A DNA stretch of 64,000 nt from Apteryx mantelli (taxonomy: Eukaryota > Chordata > Aves > Apterygiformes > Apterygidae): NCBI RefSeq assembly GCF_036417845.1, contig NC_089978.1, forward strand, positions 135,898,288 to 135,962,287, read 5' to 3'. Below are positions 10,589 to 36,050 of this stretch, piece after piece. The notes under the pieces were generated by a model, which was not told where the DNA came from, made no database searches, and saw only the letters and a list, made by a program, of their open reading frames with translations. The translations under genes and the position numbers were made by a program. Positions within the stretch are counted from its first letter, which is position 1, and each line of letters starts with the position of its first letter.

Positions 10589-13500
10589 ATCCAATGCATA
10601 GCTCCACCCTCTCATTTTGTCACACAACCACCGTGAAAATTGCCTTGGAAACCACAGGCCACTTCCTTCCTCTACCATTGCTGGAGGAAGTACTGTATGT
10701 TTCTGTATGATAATCTGGTTACTTCTTAGTGTATCCATTATCCCCGAATTTATAGTCCCAACAGGAATAATTTTTTGCTATAGATAAAAAGGCAGTGATA
10801 TATTTTTAATTGTTTATTGTCGATTAATTAATTAGCTGCTTTTATATGGAGTTATTTTTCACTTGGTAACTTCATGGCAGTGTTAATGCTGTTTTCCTTC
10901 TCACTCTTTTTCCTTCTGCCCTGGGGATGATAAGCAGCCAGAGCTCAAGCCTGCAGTAGCTGGTTTGCACTGAGGGAGATTTGCTTACTGCAGACTGCAG
11001 CTTATTTTGCAGCCTTGCCTGATCATGAATATCCTCTTTGGTCTGTTCTGTACCTATCACAGATGCTCTGAAAGGGAGGCAAGTAGGATGCTGAGCTCTT
11101 GAGACTGTATTCCTCTGTCTGCCCTGCTACAGGAAGCAGAAATACAAGCTTCTTGCTAGTGCTCTGTGGCACTGACTGTGAAAAGGCCTCATCTAGGAAT
11201 AAGAGTGTGCCTTCATTATATAGACTGTCTAAAGGGTGTGGAAACTAGGGGGTGACAGGTTATAGGATACTTTATTTCCCTTCCGTATACCATAACTAAA
11301 TGTGGACACAGAACTTCATTCTTACCCATAAATTTGTCTGTAGAACAGGTATGTTGTAACCCCAAAGAAGGAAAGATTTGTGCCAGTGGGACTGTGGGCA
11401 CTAGCACACACTGAGCCAATGCAGGGAAGGACAGGCACAAATCCAATTTAGGTTTGGGTCATAGGCATCCCATCCTGGTCTGTTCTTCTCAAATAAAAGT
11501 TTAGTGCATAGTCAGCAACATGAATGAGTACCTGCAGTAGAAATGCTGTTCATAATGCTCTTGAATGGTTTCACTTCAATCTGTCTCGATTAAAAAAAAA
11601 AAAAGGAAAAGTTATGAATACAGGATACAATCCTTTGAAATAAGGTAACTCTCCCACTAGGAAAAAACACAAATGATTTTCTCCTGTTTTCAAATATCAC
11701 AGAAGAGCCTGTAAGTTCTGACATGTCCTGTTCAGCTGGGAACAGCTGTTAGGGACTCAGAGAAGTGAGTGAGAAAGCCAGACCAAGTTGTAGCTTTTAG
11801 AATAGGACTGCAGAAGGCCATTGAAGATACTGCACAGGTGATTTCAGCTTGTCCTGCAATACCCTCTGTTCTACAACAGCAAAATTGTATGCTTAAATCC
11901 CTAATTATAGGCATGACTGCAGACATTTGTCTTTGTTCAGATGGAATTATTAAAAAAAAAATTATTTTTTTATTTGTCAGTATGGATCTGCCTAAATAAT
12001 GATATTTGCCTGTTCGGTCTCAGTCTGCCCTGCAACTCATAGTATTTTTTCAGGATCTAAAGCCATTCTATTCCAATCCTTTTGAGATTACTTTGTCTCC
12101 TTCTCCGGTCTATAGCTCAGTCAGGGTCCGTAGTGTCACTTACAAGCCCTCTCATATATGGTGTCTTTCATTTAGGATGATGCTCCATGGAACAACCATA
12201 TCCCCTCCTCTGTTTCTATTTAATTTTGAAGGAGTGTTTCTGGGTGATGCCAGCAAGTCCTCGAATGTTACTTTCACTAGGTAATTTCTGAGAAGTGCCA
12301 GCAGAGGGCAGTCTTGTCGCATTTTATTGTGCATCTGTAGCCGAGCAAAGGGAAAGGTCTTACAGGTCAGAAATTCAAAAGGGTGAGAGGGAGTGAAGAA
12401 GGAAAAGAGAATTCCTTGATTTTTTTTTCCTGTCTCTTATAGGACATTTCAAGATATTTAAAACTTCAGTCAACAAGGAAAGGCAAGCATGTGCAACTGA
12501 GAGACATTTAAGGTCATCTTTCCTAAAAATGGTAGTATTTCAGTGGTGGAAAATTCACAGGAAAGTAGTGATGTCATCACTTATATCAGTCCTGACTTCT
12601 GTAGAGCTTATGAAGGAAACAGACAGAGAGAGGCAGGCAAAAACACAGATAAGCCCTGAGATTTACAGGTTTGTTTTAGGGTCATTGGGAAGTACTTTTC
12701 TTACACTTTCAGTACATCTGCCCATGAACCCTTAGAATTAAGCAGCAGCTCCTTTTCAGGGCATATCTATGTTACACAGTGGAGCAGAGACAACTCGTAC
12801 ATCTTAGCTGGGTAAGGAAACAGTTTTCTCATTCCAAGACTGACAAACTTGACTGGCTGAAAGATGTAGGCAGCAGAAAGTGGAAATCGCTACAGGGGAA
12901 ATCACTGGAGAGTTGGACTTGGTCATCCTGCAACTGCTGGAAGGGTTTCCCACCACAGCAGCAGCTGCTATATCTCAGGCTTCCTGTGGGGCAGAACTGA
13001 TAGAGATAAAAAGACAGATAACCTTGTTTCACTGGTCCAGCGCAGTCATAGAGTTTGGAGCAGAAGATGAGCATTTGGGATGCAATATTGTTCTTTAGTG
13101 GAACAACTTAGGCACAAATCAACGGCCTCTAACAAGAAGCTTGAGTAAACACATACTGGAAGACAAGAGAAACAAGGGGAAGGCAATAAAGGAATCAAAC
13201 ATACATAGGATGATATGGCATCATTATCTGCATAGGGATGTGACTTTACACATCCTCTCCTGCCATCACCTCATCTTTTGAGTAGCCGGTGCTATCTGTA
13301 TACTGCAAATAGGCTATTATTGACAAACTGCTCCCTCCTTCACTGCTATTCATGGTGAGTATACAGAAGCTTACACAGATGTGTCTGAGGTGTGACTGTG
13401 GAACATCTGAAACCCTAGAGACAATCCACCTTGCTATAAGTAACTTTGACCATGGTTTCTGTAGCTACAGCTTTCCCAACTTCCTCTGCAGCAGAAAGAA

Positions 13501-14999
13501 AATGAGAATAAATATGAGGACAGGGAGTGAGACAAGAACAAGGAGCTACAAATAGCTGTTTCATAAGAAACTCTTTGAAGAGCTGCAATATGCACAATGC
13601 CACTTCAAGCTGGCAAAAGAAGCACTGTCTAGGAGAAAATCTGGAAGAAGTACCTCAGAATGGAATGGCGCACAGCGACTGCAGGACTTTAAGATGGCAA
13701 AGGCCATTAGAGATCTATGTGGCTTTCTACAGCCACCTGGAAACTGCACAGCTATTACCAATCAATAGCCAGCTCATTAATTTGCAGTACTTTGAGGGCT
13801 ACTGATAAGTTTGTTTTCATAAGGGCCTTGTCATTCCATTTTCCAGTCCAAACTAAACATGCTAAAGAGCTGAGAAACAGAAAGAGACCCTTCTCTATCT
13901 TGCCCCTAGAGCTGATAGACATCTCTTTTTCAATATTTATGCAAGGAGGCTGAGATTGGACAGATATACTATGGTTTTCAGGAATTTCATTAAAATAGAA
14001 GACAAAAAAACCCCACCAAAATCATCCAAAGATCAATCCCAAAGTTACCAACATGGTTTATATGCCTCAATGACTAGGGCATAAAGTAGTTTTCCTATTA
14101 TCCATAAAATTTGCTCTGTGGAAGTCCTTCACAGAACATTCAGATGGCCAGTAATAATTCCTAGATAGAAGAGGAGTAAATGTGTTGTGCACCTGTGTAG
14201 GTGGAAGGGATTGAACAAGTATGGGCAAGGCAGGAGAGAGAAAGGAACTTTGTGAGACTCTGCAATTTGAAAGAAAATTCTCACACAGTACTTTCCTGCT
14301 GTATAACTGTAGCCTGAGCTGAACAGTGAGTAGAAAATGATGGATCTGAGACTGTTCCAAGGGGCTCCCTGGGAGCAGATGAGGGCTCCCCGGGAGTGCA
14401 GAGTGGTGTGCCACATGCTTTGCTGAGCAGCTACCGGAGTAGGAAAAGCTACCAGAGCGTGTGCAAGGGCCCCTGGAGCGTTGTGCAAAGCTCTGAGTCT
14501 TACAGAAACGTCTTTAGAGGATTGGAGTAAGCCAGGAAAGCAAACAAACCTAGCCTTGTTGGTGTCCTGCCTGTGTCCAGGGTGGGACTATGATGAACAC
14601 AACTTTCTGTAATGTTCCCAAGCTTCCCTAGCCAAGAACAGTTTAGCTTTTGTTTCAGTAGAGCCTGGAAGCAAAGTAACATTTATGTAGCCCAGTCAAT
14701 AAGGAAACTAAGACCCTGGCATGAAATATAGTGGCCCATCCTAGCAGTACAAAAGCATCTTACCAGTTTTGAAGAAATAGGGTATTAACAGGAAGACCTT
14801 TCCTAGGAAGTACTCCCAGCTGATTCCCTGTCCCTGCTCTCATCAGGTGATCTCAGCACCTTCCACTCTTTTATTTATTTCTTTTTTTGTGATCAGCTAC
14901 TGTGTTTAACTCCAGGGTATTCAGCTTTGCCATAACATCAGCGAGCAGTGTGCTATGTCTGCTCTCTGTGATACAGCTATACATCTCTGATCCCTACAT
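10589..14999. other. Region between the trypsinogen array and TRBD
   Basis: About 4.4 kb 5' of TRBD in which I see no gene. It contains a strong CTCF motif at 12298-12311. In mouse, the matching interval carries CTCF sites and the germline D-beta promoter; no promoter could be recognised here. Confidence 0.5.
12298..12311 (+). promoter_or_regulatory. Candidate CTCF binding site
   Basis: CCAGCAGAGGGCAG matches the core CTCF consensus (CCASYAGRKGGCRS) at every position. It lies about 1.7 kb 5' of TRBD and 2.7 kb from the end of the trypsinogen array. In mouse Tcrb, CTCF sites in this interval insulate the D-J-C recombination centre from trypsinogen chromatin and help loop V segments in. The motif is seen; occupancy is inference. 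Confidence 0.6.
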
Positions 15000-16079
15000 A
15001 TATGCAGGATGAGATGGCCTAAATAAAACCTTTAAAATCAGAACTCCCCCATCTGCTGTGTCCTTGCAGGATCCTTCCTATAAGGATAGGAAGTCCTTTT
15101 TGTGCGGTCCAGTCATTTGCTGAAGATTCCCAGGAGGCTGTCCATCTCCCACCACCGCAGAGGCTGGGCTGAATATCTGCTTCTGGCTGCATGTAGGACT
15201 ACTGTTCCTTTCCTGAGTTTCCTGCCCTTCCCTCCACTACCACGGTCTCTCTTTACTGTGTTATTGCCTCACTGCCTCCTGCCCTCAGTCTTCCAGGTGT
15301 CCCTCCCTCACTCCCAAGTGCAGGTACTCTCAAAGAAGGCATAACTTTCCTTCCTCCCCAAAAGAGAACCTGCCCAAACCCAGAATGGCAGCGGGCCAAA
15401 GACAAAGAGGCAACCAGCCCCCTTCCGCTCCTGCCACCCCCACCCCATCCTTCCTTTCTTAGCTGATCTTGCCTCGGTGCTTTACACTGCTAAGGGATGC
15501 CTGGCCTTTTCCCCACCTGTTTGCTGTTGTTTTCCTTTCCCTAGCAGCTATTCTGTGTCAGTTGCAGGTGCTGGTGGGCCCAGTCCCCCTGCGTGAGGGG
15601 GCTCCTGCTTCAGATGTCCCTGAGGAAGTGAAGGGGGAGGCTGAGGATCATTGGCCGCAGGTGGTGCCTGTCTCTGCTTGCTCTTCCACCCCCCACCATA
15701 GCCGTAGTGAGTACCATCAAAGCTGTCACAGTACCCATGAGAAGATAACATCACCATTAGCAGGAGCTAGATGGGACTCTGCTCCACTGCTGTCAGGATC
15801 CATCTCTGCTCCCTCTGCTCCCTTTCTCAGGAAGAGGGCCAGGAGTAAGGAGAAGGAGGAGTCCAGCTCAGGAGGCCTCCTAGATGGTGACGCACTGCCC
15901 TGTCCCTTGCCTGCCAGCCCAGCAGCTCTAGGGCACGACTCCCAGTGCACATACCTAAACCGGAACAGGCAGGGAGCGAAGGTTCAGGAGGAGCTGGTGT
16001 AAAGGCTGCAGGGAGGCCCACTTGTGTAGAGTGAGCTTCAGCCCCCAAAGGAAATATCTGTAAGGCTCTTAAGTATGTT

Positions 16080-16085
16080 TTTATT
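16080..16085 (-). terminator. Poly(A) signal of trypsinogen copy 1
   Basis: AATAAA on the minus strand, 77 bases after the stop codon. The same signal is present in copies 2 (23631-23636) and 3 (31182-31187). Confidence 0.75.
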
Positions 16086-16161
16086 TGTGCTATCATCTTC
16101 TTGAGAGGAAAGTGATGGGGCAGGAGGGCAGTGGCCAAGGAGCCGGGTGGTCATCGTCGCA

Positions 16162-19455
<3,294 letters not shown>

Positions 19456-19515
19456 GGTGCCTCTGCCACCAAGCTCTGTGAGATGTACAAGGACTGGCTT
19501 TGGCAAGTGCACTGC

Positions 19516-19521
19516 TTTATA
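19516..19521 (-). promoter_or_regulatory. TATA box of trypsinogen copy 1
   Basis: GTATAAAGC on the minus strand, 61-66 bases upstream of the ATG, leaving room for a short 5' UTR. An E-box (CAGCTG, 19634-19639) and a TGGGAAA box (19656-19662) lie about 180-205 bases upstream, which recalls the bipartite PTF1 sites of pancreatic enzyme genes; spacing and orientation are not textbook. Repeated in copies 2 and 3 at +7551 and +15102. Confidence 0.7.
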
Positions 19522-22159
19522 CTCCTGGAGAGCCTTATCTTTGCCAGCCCAGGGTCTCTGCAGCTTTCCCCTTCCCAGGATCTTGCGTCAGCCTGGACAA
19601 ATTTAGTTCCTTTATCTGGGTACAGCGATGACACAGCTGACTGAGGTACCTGAGCTGGGAAAGTGTATTTCTAGAAATGCAAGGTGCCATTGCCTGTCCC
19701 CGACAGAGCTGCCTTGCACCTGTCTCTCCCTTCACCAGCTCTTCTCCTTGCCGTGCCCCTTGAGCCGCCAGCATTCCACTGCAGCATCACTGCACTGAAT
19801 GAGAGAGTTGTTTGCCCCTGGAGACGGGGTTTACTTTTGAAAAGAGCCTGAAAAATCTTGCAGTGGGTCAGTGGCATGTTCACCAGCACCGAGCAGAAGA
19901 GGGTAATTGCACTTCACGGAAGGCTTTCTCATCTTCAGAAAAGGGGCGGGGGAGGTGGAGGTGTTCTAATTCAGTCTGAGACCATAAGAAGAGATGTGAC
20001 AGTGAGGAAAGGGGTGAGGTCTCCTGTCTGCACTGGCTTTGGATAGCAATGCTGTGAAAGACAGCATCAAGTGAAGACTGGCTTTCCAGTTTCAGTTCCA
20101 GTTGGGAAAACATGACCGTTGCAGCACAGAGAAGGCACCGGCAGCCCGTTTCCAGAGCTAGGTATATGTGCTAGTACTTTGGGCCTGGCCTAGGACTGTG
20201 GCTAGGTCAGTGGTGGCTATGTGCAGTTCCCATCAGATGGCTCTTCAGTTTTGGTGGATTTAGGTCATCTTGTGTCAGTTTCTTCCGGTTGCCTATGCTG
20301 GTGCACCAAGCGTCTTTGGGGCCACCTGCTTGCAGGCAATTCTTCTTACGCAAATCTTTCCTTGCTCAGGCTTGCCGTCCCGGGCTGCTTGCCCGGTCAG
20401 TCCTACGCTCATTCTTTCACACTTCTCAAGCCCGACCAGCCCATTCCCATTCTACTTCCAGTCCAGTTCTCTCTGCTTCTCTGGTGCCGGTTGCCCCTCC
20501 TCATCCATTGCATTTCACCATGCCAGCCGCACTGGCTCCCACAGCCGACCTCCTCCACAACCTTCTCTGACCACGCCACCTCACCAGCCTTGTGAGAACC
20601 TTGCACTTTTCCCAGTGCCTCCTTGGCCTCCCTTTTTTCCCCAAACACTCCATCCCGGTGTCTCACAGCACCGAGGGAGTGTCTGGGCTTTGAGACGTTT
20701 AAATTGCCCAGCAGCAGCCCAATTTACACAGGCTTGGGGTGCACAGACCCTTCTGGGGGAGGTCTTTCTGGCCGCTCTCTACAGATCGTGTGCTAACTTA
20801 GGTAATTTAAAGCCTTGTAAATTGGGGGTGGGCGCCTGCTCTAAAGGCAAGGGCTGTGAGACAGAATGGAGGTAATAGAGAGCCGAGGTTTCTGACTTGA
20901 CGAGGCAGCACATTTCCTTTCCAGCCAGCTCCTAGCGATATAATTGTGTGCAGCTGATCTCCTAGTTTTCTCTGACTTTCCCTTCTCAGAAGGCGCAATG
21001 TGGCTTACGCTTGCCAGCATCAGGGGTGCCCCTGGTCACTTACATCCATTTCCACCTCACTGCCATGGCCTTCCCATTCCTGCCCTGGTCCGTGCAGCTA
21101 TTCTCATTGGCCTCCCCAACCCATCCCTCCTCATCTTCTAGGGGATATTCCTTTTGTTGATCCACAGGAGGGGATCAAGCTGGGGCCAGGTCTGGCTGGA
21201 GCTCTTCTAGCAGTGACTCTCAGGGCTCTCTGCAGAGCTGTATGGCATAGACCAGCTGTACAGTGGAGATGACTGGCATTTCATCAATGGTCTCAGGAGA
21301 TCAATCCGCTTTCCACGGTGGGGGTGAGGAGGGAGGGGGGCACTTGAAGCAGGAGGAAGATCTTGGCAACATCAGCAGGCAGAGCAGGCTATACAAAGAT
21401 GCAGGAGGGAAACCCCCCAGGCACCGTGTCTGTGCCAAGTCCCCTTTCTTATTGCTGCTGGGCCCCTTCTTCTCCTGCAGCTGACGTACAGGCTGCTGTG
21501 GGTCTGCACAGGGGTGGGAAGGAGCTAACCTGAGGCACTGGCATAACGACAAACAATCTGTCTCTTGACGAAAGAGCACCCACGCTAAACGTTTCCCATC
21601 CACTTAACAGCGATGTGTGATTAGGTCATTACATCAGGGAACCCATGCTAGAGCAAAGCAAGAAATGTGACATGCATCGCAAACAAGCATTTTGATGACA
21701 TAGGTGTGCCATAAGTGGTGGGCCTGTGTATTTCACAGAACAGCCGTGGCATGTTGCAAGTCATGCCTTCTGTGCTGCTAGGCATCCAGACATGCTGTAA
21801 CCCACCCCTCCCAAACTGAGAGTAGAGCAAAGCGTCATGTAAAAAAAAAAAAAAAAAGGCAGGCAAGAAAAGACACGCATGACTAAAACAAATGTTCCAT
21901 GAGAAGTGGAGGGATTTGGCAAAGCTCTGGGAGGCAGGGAGGCACTGCTATGTCCGCCTGAGGACCTGGAAAGAGAGTGCACTATCAGATGCCTTTATAG
22001 GCAGGGCAGCTTTCAGGATGGCTGTCATGTCACTTTAACCTTCTGCTCATATTTCTCTCCTCCCCTCAGCTTTCAACACCTTGAGATGTGGCTATCCATC
22101 TGCTCCAATCCAACTCCATCTGCTCTCACTGTTCTTCTACAGAGGCTAAAAGGAGACCC

Positions 22160-22270
22160 TAAACCAGAAGAGGAAAGGAAGGCACAGGAAGAACTAGTGT
22201 AAGGGCTGCAGGGAGCGCCACTCATGTGTAGTGAGCTTCACCCCCCAAAACAAACAGCTGTAAGTTGTAA
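22160..22270 (-). pseudogene. Vestige of trypsinogen 3' flank inside copy 1
   Basis: About 110 bp clearly related to the 3' flank of the intact gene (15950-16060): both share GGCTGCAGGGAG, then a CACT..TGTGTAG stretch, TGAGCTTCA, a C-run and CTGTAAG. Similarity stops before exon 5 would be met, so the coding part of this older copy is gone. It shows that the 7.55-kb unit formed on top of an earlier trypsinogen duplication. Confidence 0.6.
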
Positions 22271-23712
22271 GAAGGAAGTTACCAGCCCAGATGAAATGTA
22301 ACAGGGCTGTCTTGCACCTTGGCCTTCCGCCCCATCAACCTGTGAAGAGATCCCAGGTCAGTTCCTGTTGCAAGTGGTTCCAAGAACAGTTCCGAGTCTG
22401 TGGGAGTCTTACACTGGGGAAGCCCCAACTTCTCTCATCATTCGTGGTCTAAGAATCTGCCAAAAGGCTTGTGGTGGCTAAAGCTAGGTTTTATTAGGAA
22501 AAACAAACAAACAAACCAGCCAACCCAATTAACTTTCCATGTGAACTCAGATATGCAGGATGAGATGGCCTAAATAAAACCTTTAAAATCAGAACTCCCC
22601 CATCTGCTGTGTCCTTGCAGGATCCTTCCTATAAGGATAGGAAGTCCTTTTTGTGCGGTCCAGTCATTTGCTGAAGATTCCCAGGAGGCTGTCCATCTCC
22701 CACCACCGCAGAGGCTGGGCTGAATATCTGCTTCTGGCTGCATGTAGGACTACTGTTCCTTTCCTGAGTTTCCTGCCCTTCCCTCCACTACCACGGTCTC
22801 TCTTTACTGTGTTATTGCCTCACTGCCTCCTGCCCTCAGTCTTCCAGGTGTCCCTCCCTCACTCCCAAGTGCAGGTACTCTCAAAGAAGGCATAACTTTC
22901 CTTCCTCCCCAAAAGAGAACCTGCCCAAACCCAGAATGGCAGCGGGCCAAAGACAAAGAGGCAACCAGCCCCCTTCCGCTCCTGCCACCCCCACCCCATC
23001 CTTCCTTTCTTAGCTGATCTTGCCTCGGTGCTTTACACTGCTAAGGGATGCCTGGCCTTTTCCCCACCTGTTTGCTGTTGTTTTCCTTTCCCTAGCAGCT
23101 ATTCTGTGTCAGTTGCAGGTGCTGGTGGGCCCAGTCCCCCTGCGTGAGGGGGCTCCTGCTTCAGATGTCCCTGAGGAAGTGAAGGGGGAGGCTGAGGATC
23201 ATTGGCCGCAGGTGGTGCCTGTCTCTGCTTGCTCTTCCACCCCCCACCATAGCCGTAGTGAGTACCATCAAAGCTGTCACAGTACCCATGAGAAGATAAC
23301 ATCACCATTAGCAGGAGCTAGATGGGACTCTGCTCCACTGCTGTCAGGATCCATCTCTGCTCCCTCTGCTCCCTTTCTCAGGAAGAGGGCCAGGAGTAAG
23401 GAGAAGGAGGAGTCCAGCTCAGGAGGCCTCCTAGATGGTGACGCACTGCCCTGTCCCTTGCCTGCCAGCCCAGCAGCTCTAGGGCACGACTCCCAGTGCA
23501 CATACCTAAACCGGAACAGGCAGGGAGCGAAGGTTCAGGAGGAGCTGGTGTAAAGGCTGCAGGGAGGCCCACTTGTGTAGAGTGAGCTTCAGCCCCCAAA
23601 GGAAATATCTGTAAGGCTCTTAAGTTTGTTTTTATTTGTGCTATCATCTTCTTGAGAGGAAAGTGATGGGGCAGGAGGGCAGTGGCCAAGGAGCCGGGTG
23701 GTCATCGTCGCA

Positions 23713-27006
<3,294 letters not shown>

Positions 27007-29710
27007 GGTGCCTCTGCCACCAAGCTCTGTGAGATGTACAAGGACTGGCTTTGGCAAGTGCACTGCTTTATACTCCTGGAGAGCCTTATCTTTGCCAGCC
27101 CAGGGTCTCTGCAGCTTTCCCCTTCCCAGGATCTTGCGTCAGCCTGGACAAATTTAGTTCCTTTATCTGGGTACAGCGATGACACAGCTGACTGAGGTAC
27201 CTGAGCTGGGAAAGTGTATTTCTAGAAATGCAAGGTGCCATTGCCTGTCCCCGACAGAGCTGCCTTGCACCTGTCTCTCCCTTCACCAGCTCTTCTCCTT
27301 GCCGTGCCCCTTGAGCCGCCAGCATTCCACTGCAGCATCACTGCACTGAATGAGAGAGTTGTTTGCCCCTGGAGACGGGGTTTACTTTTGAAAAGAGCCT
27401 GAAAAATCTTGCAGTGGGTCAGTGGCATGTTCACCAGCACCGAGCAGAAGAGGGTAATTGCACTTCACGGAAGGCTTTCTCATCTTCAGAAAAGGGGCGG
27501 GGGAGGTGGAGGTGTTCTAATTCAGTCTGAGACCATAAGAAGAGATGTGACAGTGAGGAAAGGGGTGAGGTCTCCTGTCTGCACTGGCTTTGGATAGCAA
27601 TGCTGTGAAAGACAGCATCAAGTGAAGACTGGCTTTCCAGTTTCAGTTCCAGTTGGGAAAACATGACCGTTGCAGCACAGAGAAGGCACCGGCAGCCCGT
27701 TTCCAGAGCTAGGTATATGTGCTAGTACTTTGGGCCTGGCCTAGGACTGTGGCTAGGTCAGTGGTGGCTATGTGCAGTTCCCATCAGATGGCTCTTCAGT
27801 TTTGGTGGATTTAGGTCATCTTGTGTCAGTTTCTTCCGGTTGCCTATGCTGGTGCACCAAGCGTCTTTGGGGCCACCTGCTTGCAGGCAATTCTTCTTAC
27901 GCAAATCTTTCCTTGCTCAGGCTTGCCGTCCCGGGCTGCTTGCCCGGTCAGTCCTACGCTCATTCTTTCACACTTCTCAAGCCCGACCAGCCCATTCCCA
28001 TTCTACTTCCAGTCCAGTTCTCTCTGCTTCTCTGGTGCCGGTTGCCCCTCCTCATCCATTGCATTTCACCATGCCAGCCGCACTGGCTCCCACAGCCGAC
28101 CTCCTCCACAACCTTCTCTGACCACGCCACCTCACCAGCCTTGTGAGAACCTTGCACTTTTCCCAGTGCCTCCTTGGCCTCCCTTTTTTCCCCAAACACT
28201 CCATCCCGGTGTCTCACAGCACCGAGGGAGTGTCTGGGCTTTGAGACGTTTAAATTGCCCAGCAGCAGCCCAATTTACACAGGCTTGGGGTGCACAGACC
28301 CTTCTGGGGGAGGTCTTTCTGGCCGCTCTCTACAGATCGTGTGCTAACTTAGGTAATTTAAAGCCTTGTAAATTGGGGGTGGGCGCCTGCTCTAAAGGCA
28401 AGGGCTGTGAGACAGAATGGAGGTAATAGAGAGCCGAGGTTTCTGACTTGACGAGGCAGCACATTTCCTTTCCAGCCAGCTCCTAGCGATATAATTGTGT
28501 GCAGCTGATCTCCTAGTTTTCTCTGACTTTCCCTTCTCAGAAGGCGCAATGTGGCTTACGCTTGCCAGCATCAGGGGTGCCCCTGGTCACTTACATCCAT
28601 TTCCACCTCACTGCCATGGCCTTCCCATTCCTGCCCTGGTCCGTGCAGCTATTCTCATTGGCCTCCCCAACCCATCCCTCCTCATCTTCTAGGGGATATT
28701 CCTTTTGTTGATCCACAGGAGGGGATCAAGCTGGGGCCAGGTCTGGCTGGAGCTCTTCTAGCAGTGACTCTCAGGGCTCTCTGCAGAGCTGTATGGCATA
28801 GACCAGCTGTACAGTGGAGATGACTGGCATTTCATCAATGGTCTCAGGAGATCAATCCGCTTTCCACGGTGGGGGTGAGGAGGGAGGGGGGCACTTGAAG
28901 CAGGAGGAAGATCTTGGCAACATCAGCAGGCAGAGCAGGCTATACAAAGATGCAGGAGGGAAACCCCCCAGGCACCGTGTCTGTGCCAAGTCCCCTTTCT
29001 TATTGCTGCTGGGCCCCTTCTTCTCCTGCAGCTGACGTACAGGCTGCTGTGGGTCTGCACAGGGGTGGGAAGGAGCTAACCTGAGGCACTGGCATAACGA
29101 CAAACAATCTGTCTCTTGACGAAAGAGCACCCACGCTAAACGTTTCCCATCCACTTAACAGCGATGTGTGATTAGGTCATTACATCAGGGAACCCATGCT
29201 AGAGCAAAGCAAGAAATGTGACATGCATCGCAAACAAGCATTTTGATGACATAGGTGTGCCATAAGTGGTGGGCCTGTGTATTTCACAGAACAGCCGTGG
29301 CATGTTGCAAGTCATGCCTTCTGTGCTGCTAGGCATCCAGACATGCTGTAACCCACCCCTCCCAAACTGAGAGTAGAGCAAAGCGTCATGTAAAAAAAAA
29401 AAAAAAAAGGCAGGCAAGAAAAGACACGCATGACTAAAACAAATGTTCCATGAGAAGTGGAGGGATTTGGCAAAGCTCTGGGAGGCAGGGAGGCACTGCT
29501 ATGTCCGCCTGAGGACCTGGAAAGAGAGTGCACTATCAGATGCCTTTATAGGCAGGGCAGCTTTCAGGATGGCTGTCATGTCACTTTAACCTTCTGCTCA
29601 TATTTCTCTCCTCCCCTCAGCTTTCAACACCTTGAGATGTGGCTATCCATCTGCTCCAATCCAACTCCATCTGCTCTCACTGTTCTTCTACAGAGGCTAA
29701 AAGGAGACCC

Positions 29711-29821
29711 TAAACCAGAAGAGGAAAGGAAGGCACAGGAAGAACTAGTGTAAGGGCTGCAGGGAGCGCCACTCATGTGTAGTGAGCTTCACCCCCCAAA
29801 ACAAACAGCTGTAAGTTGTAA
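29711..29821 (-). pseudogene. Vestige of trypsinogen 3' flank inside copy 2
   Basis: Same vestige as at 22160-22270, shifted by 7551 bp. No coding exon remains. Copy 3 is truncated before this point and lacks it. Confidence 0.6.
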
Positions 29822-30101
29822 GAAGGAAGTTACCAGCCCAGATGAAATGTAACAGGGCTGTCTTGCACCTTGGCCTTCCGCCCCATCAACCTGTGAAGAG
29901 ATCCCAGGTCAGTTCCTGTTGCAAGTGGTTCCAAGAACAGTTCCGAGTCTGTGGGAGTCTTACACTGGGGAAGCCCCAACTTCTCTCATCATTCGTGGTC
30001 TAAGAATCTGCCAAAAGGCTTGTGGTGGCTAAAGCTAGGTTTTATTAGGAAAAACAAACAAACAAACCAGCCAACCCAATTAACTTTCCATGTGAACTCA
30101 G

Positions 30102-36003
<5,902 letters not shown>

Positions 36004-36050
36004 AATGATGTGAGCATACAAGGATTACTCCAGACACCTAGAACAATAAA
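36004..36050 (-). pseudogene. Diverged trypsinogen intron 2 fragment at the array edge
   Basis: Immediately after the break of copy 3, about 45 bp match intron 2 of the intact gene (17641-17686): CAATG.TGTGAGCAT, then GGAT.ACTCCAGACACC and TAGAACAA. Only a few bases differ. No trypsinogen exon was found to its right, so this is a relic of an older copy that took part in the rearrangement, or a small repeat present in both places. Confidence 0.55.

Noticed and set aside
10715-10750. FGDNG motif on minus near 10735 as another TRBJ
   Set aside because: No GT after FGxG, no donor in phase, no heptamer or nonamer at a 12-bp spacing.
15469-16002. Plus-strand ORF of 177 codons, repeated in all three units, as a novel gene
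   Set aside because: It lies in the 3' flank of trypsinogen, is repeated only because the whole unit is, shows no domain, and the older vestige near 22160 retains only its last few codons. Low-complexity Pro/Ser content fits chance.
20270-20875. 201-codon plus-strand ORF in the trypsinogen upstream region
   Set aside because: Pro/Ser/Phe-rich composition from pyrimidine-rich DNA; no start context, domain or splice support.
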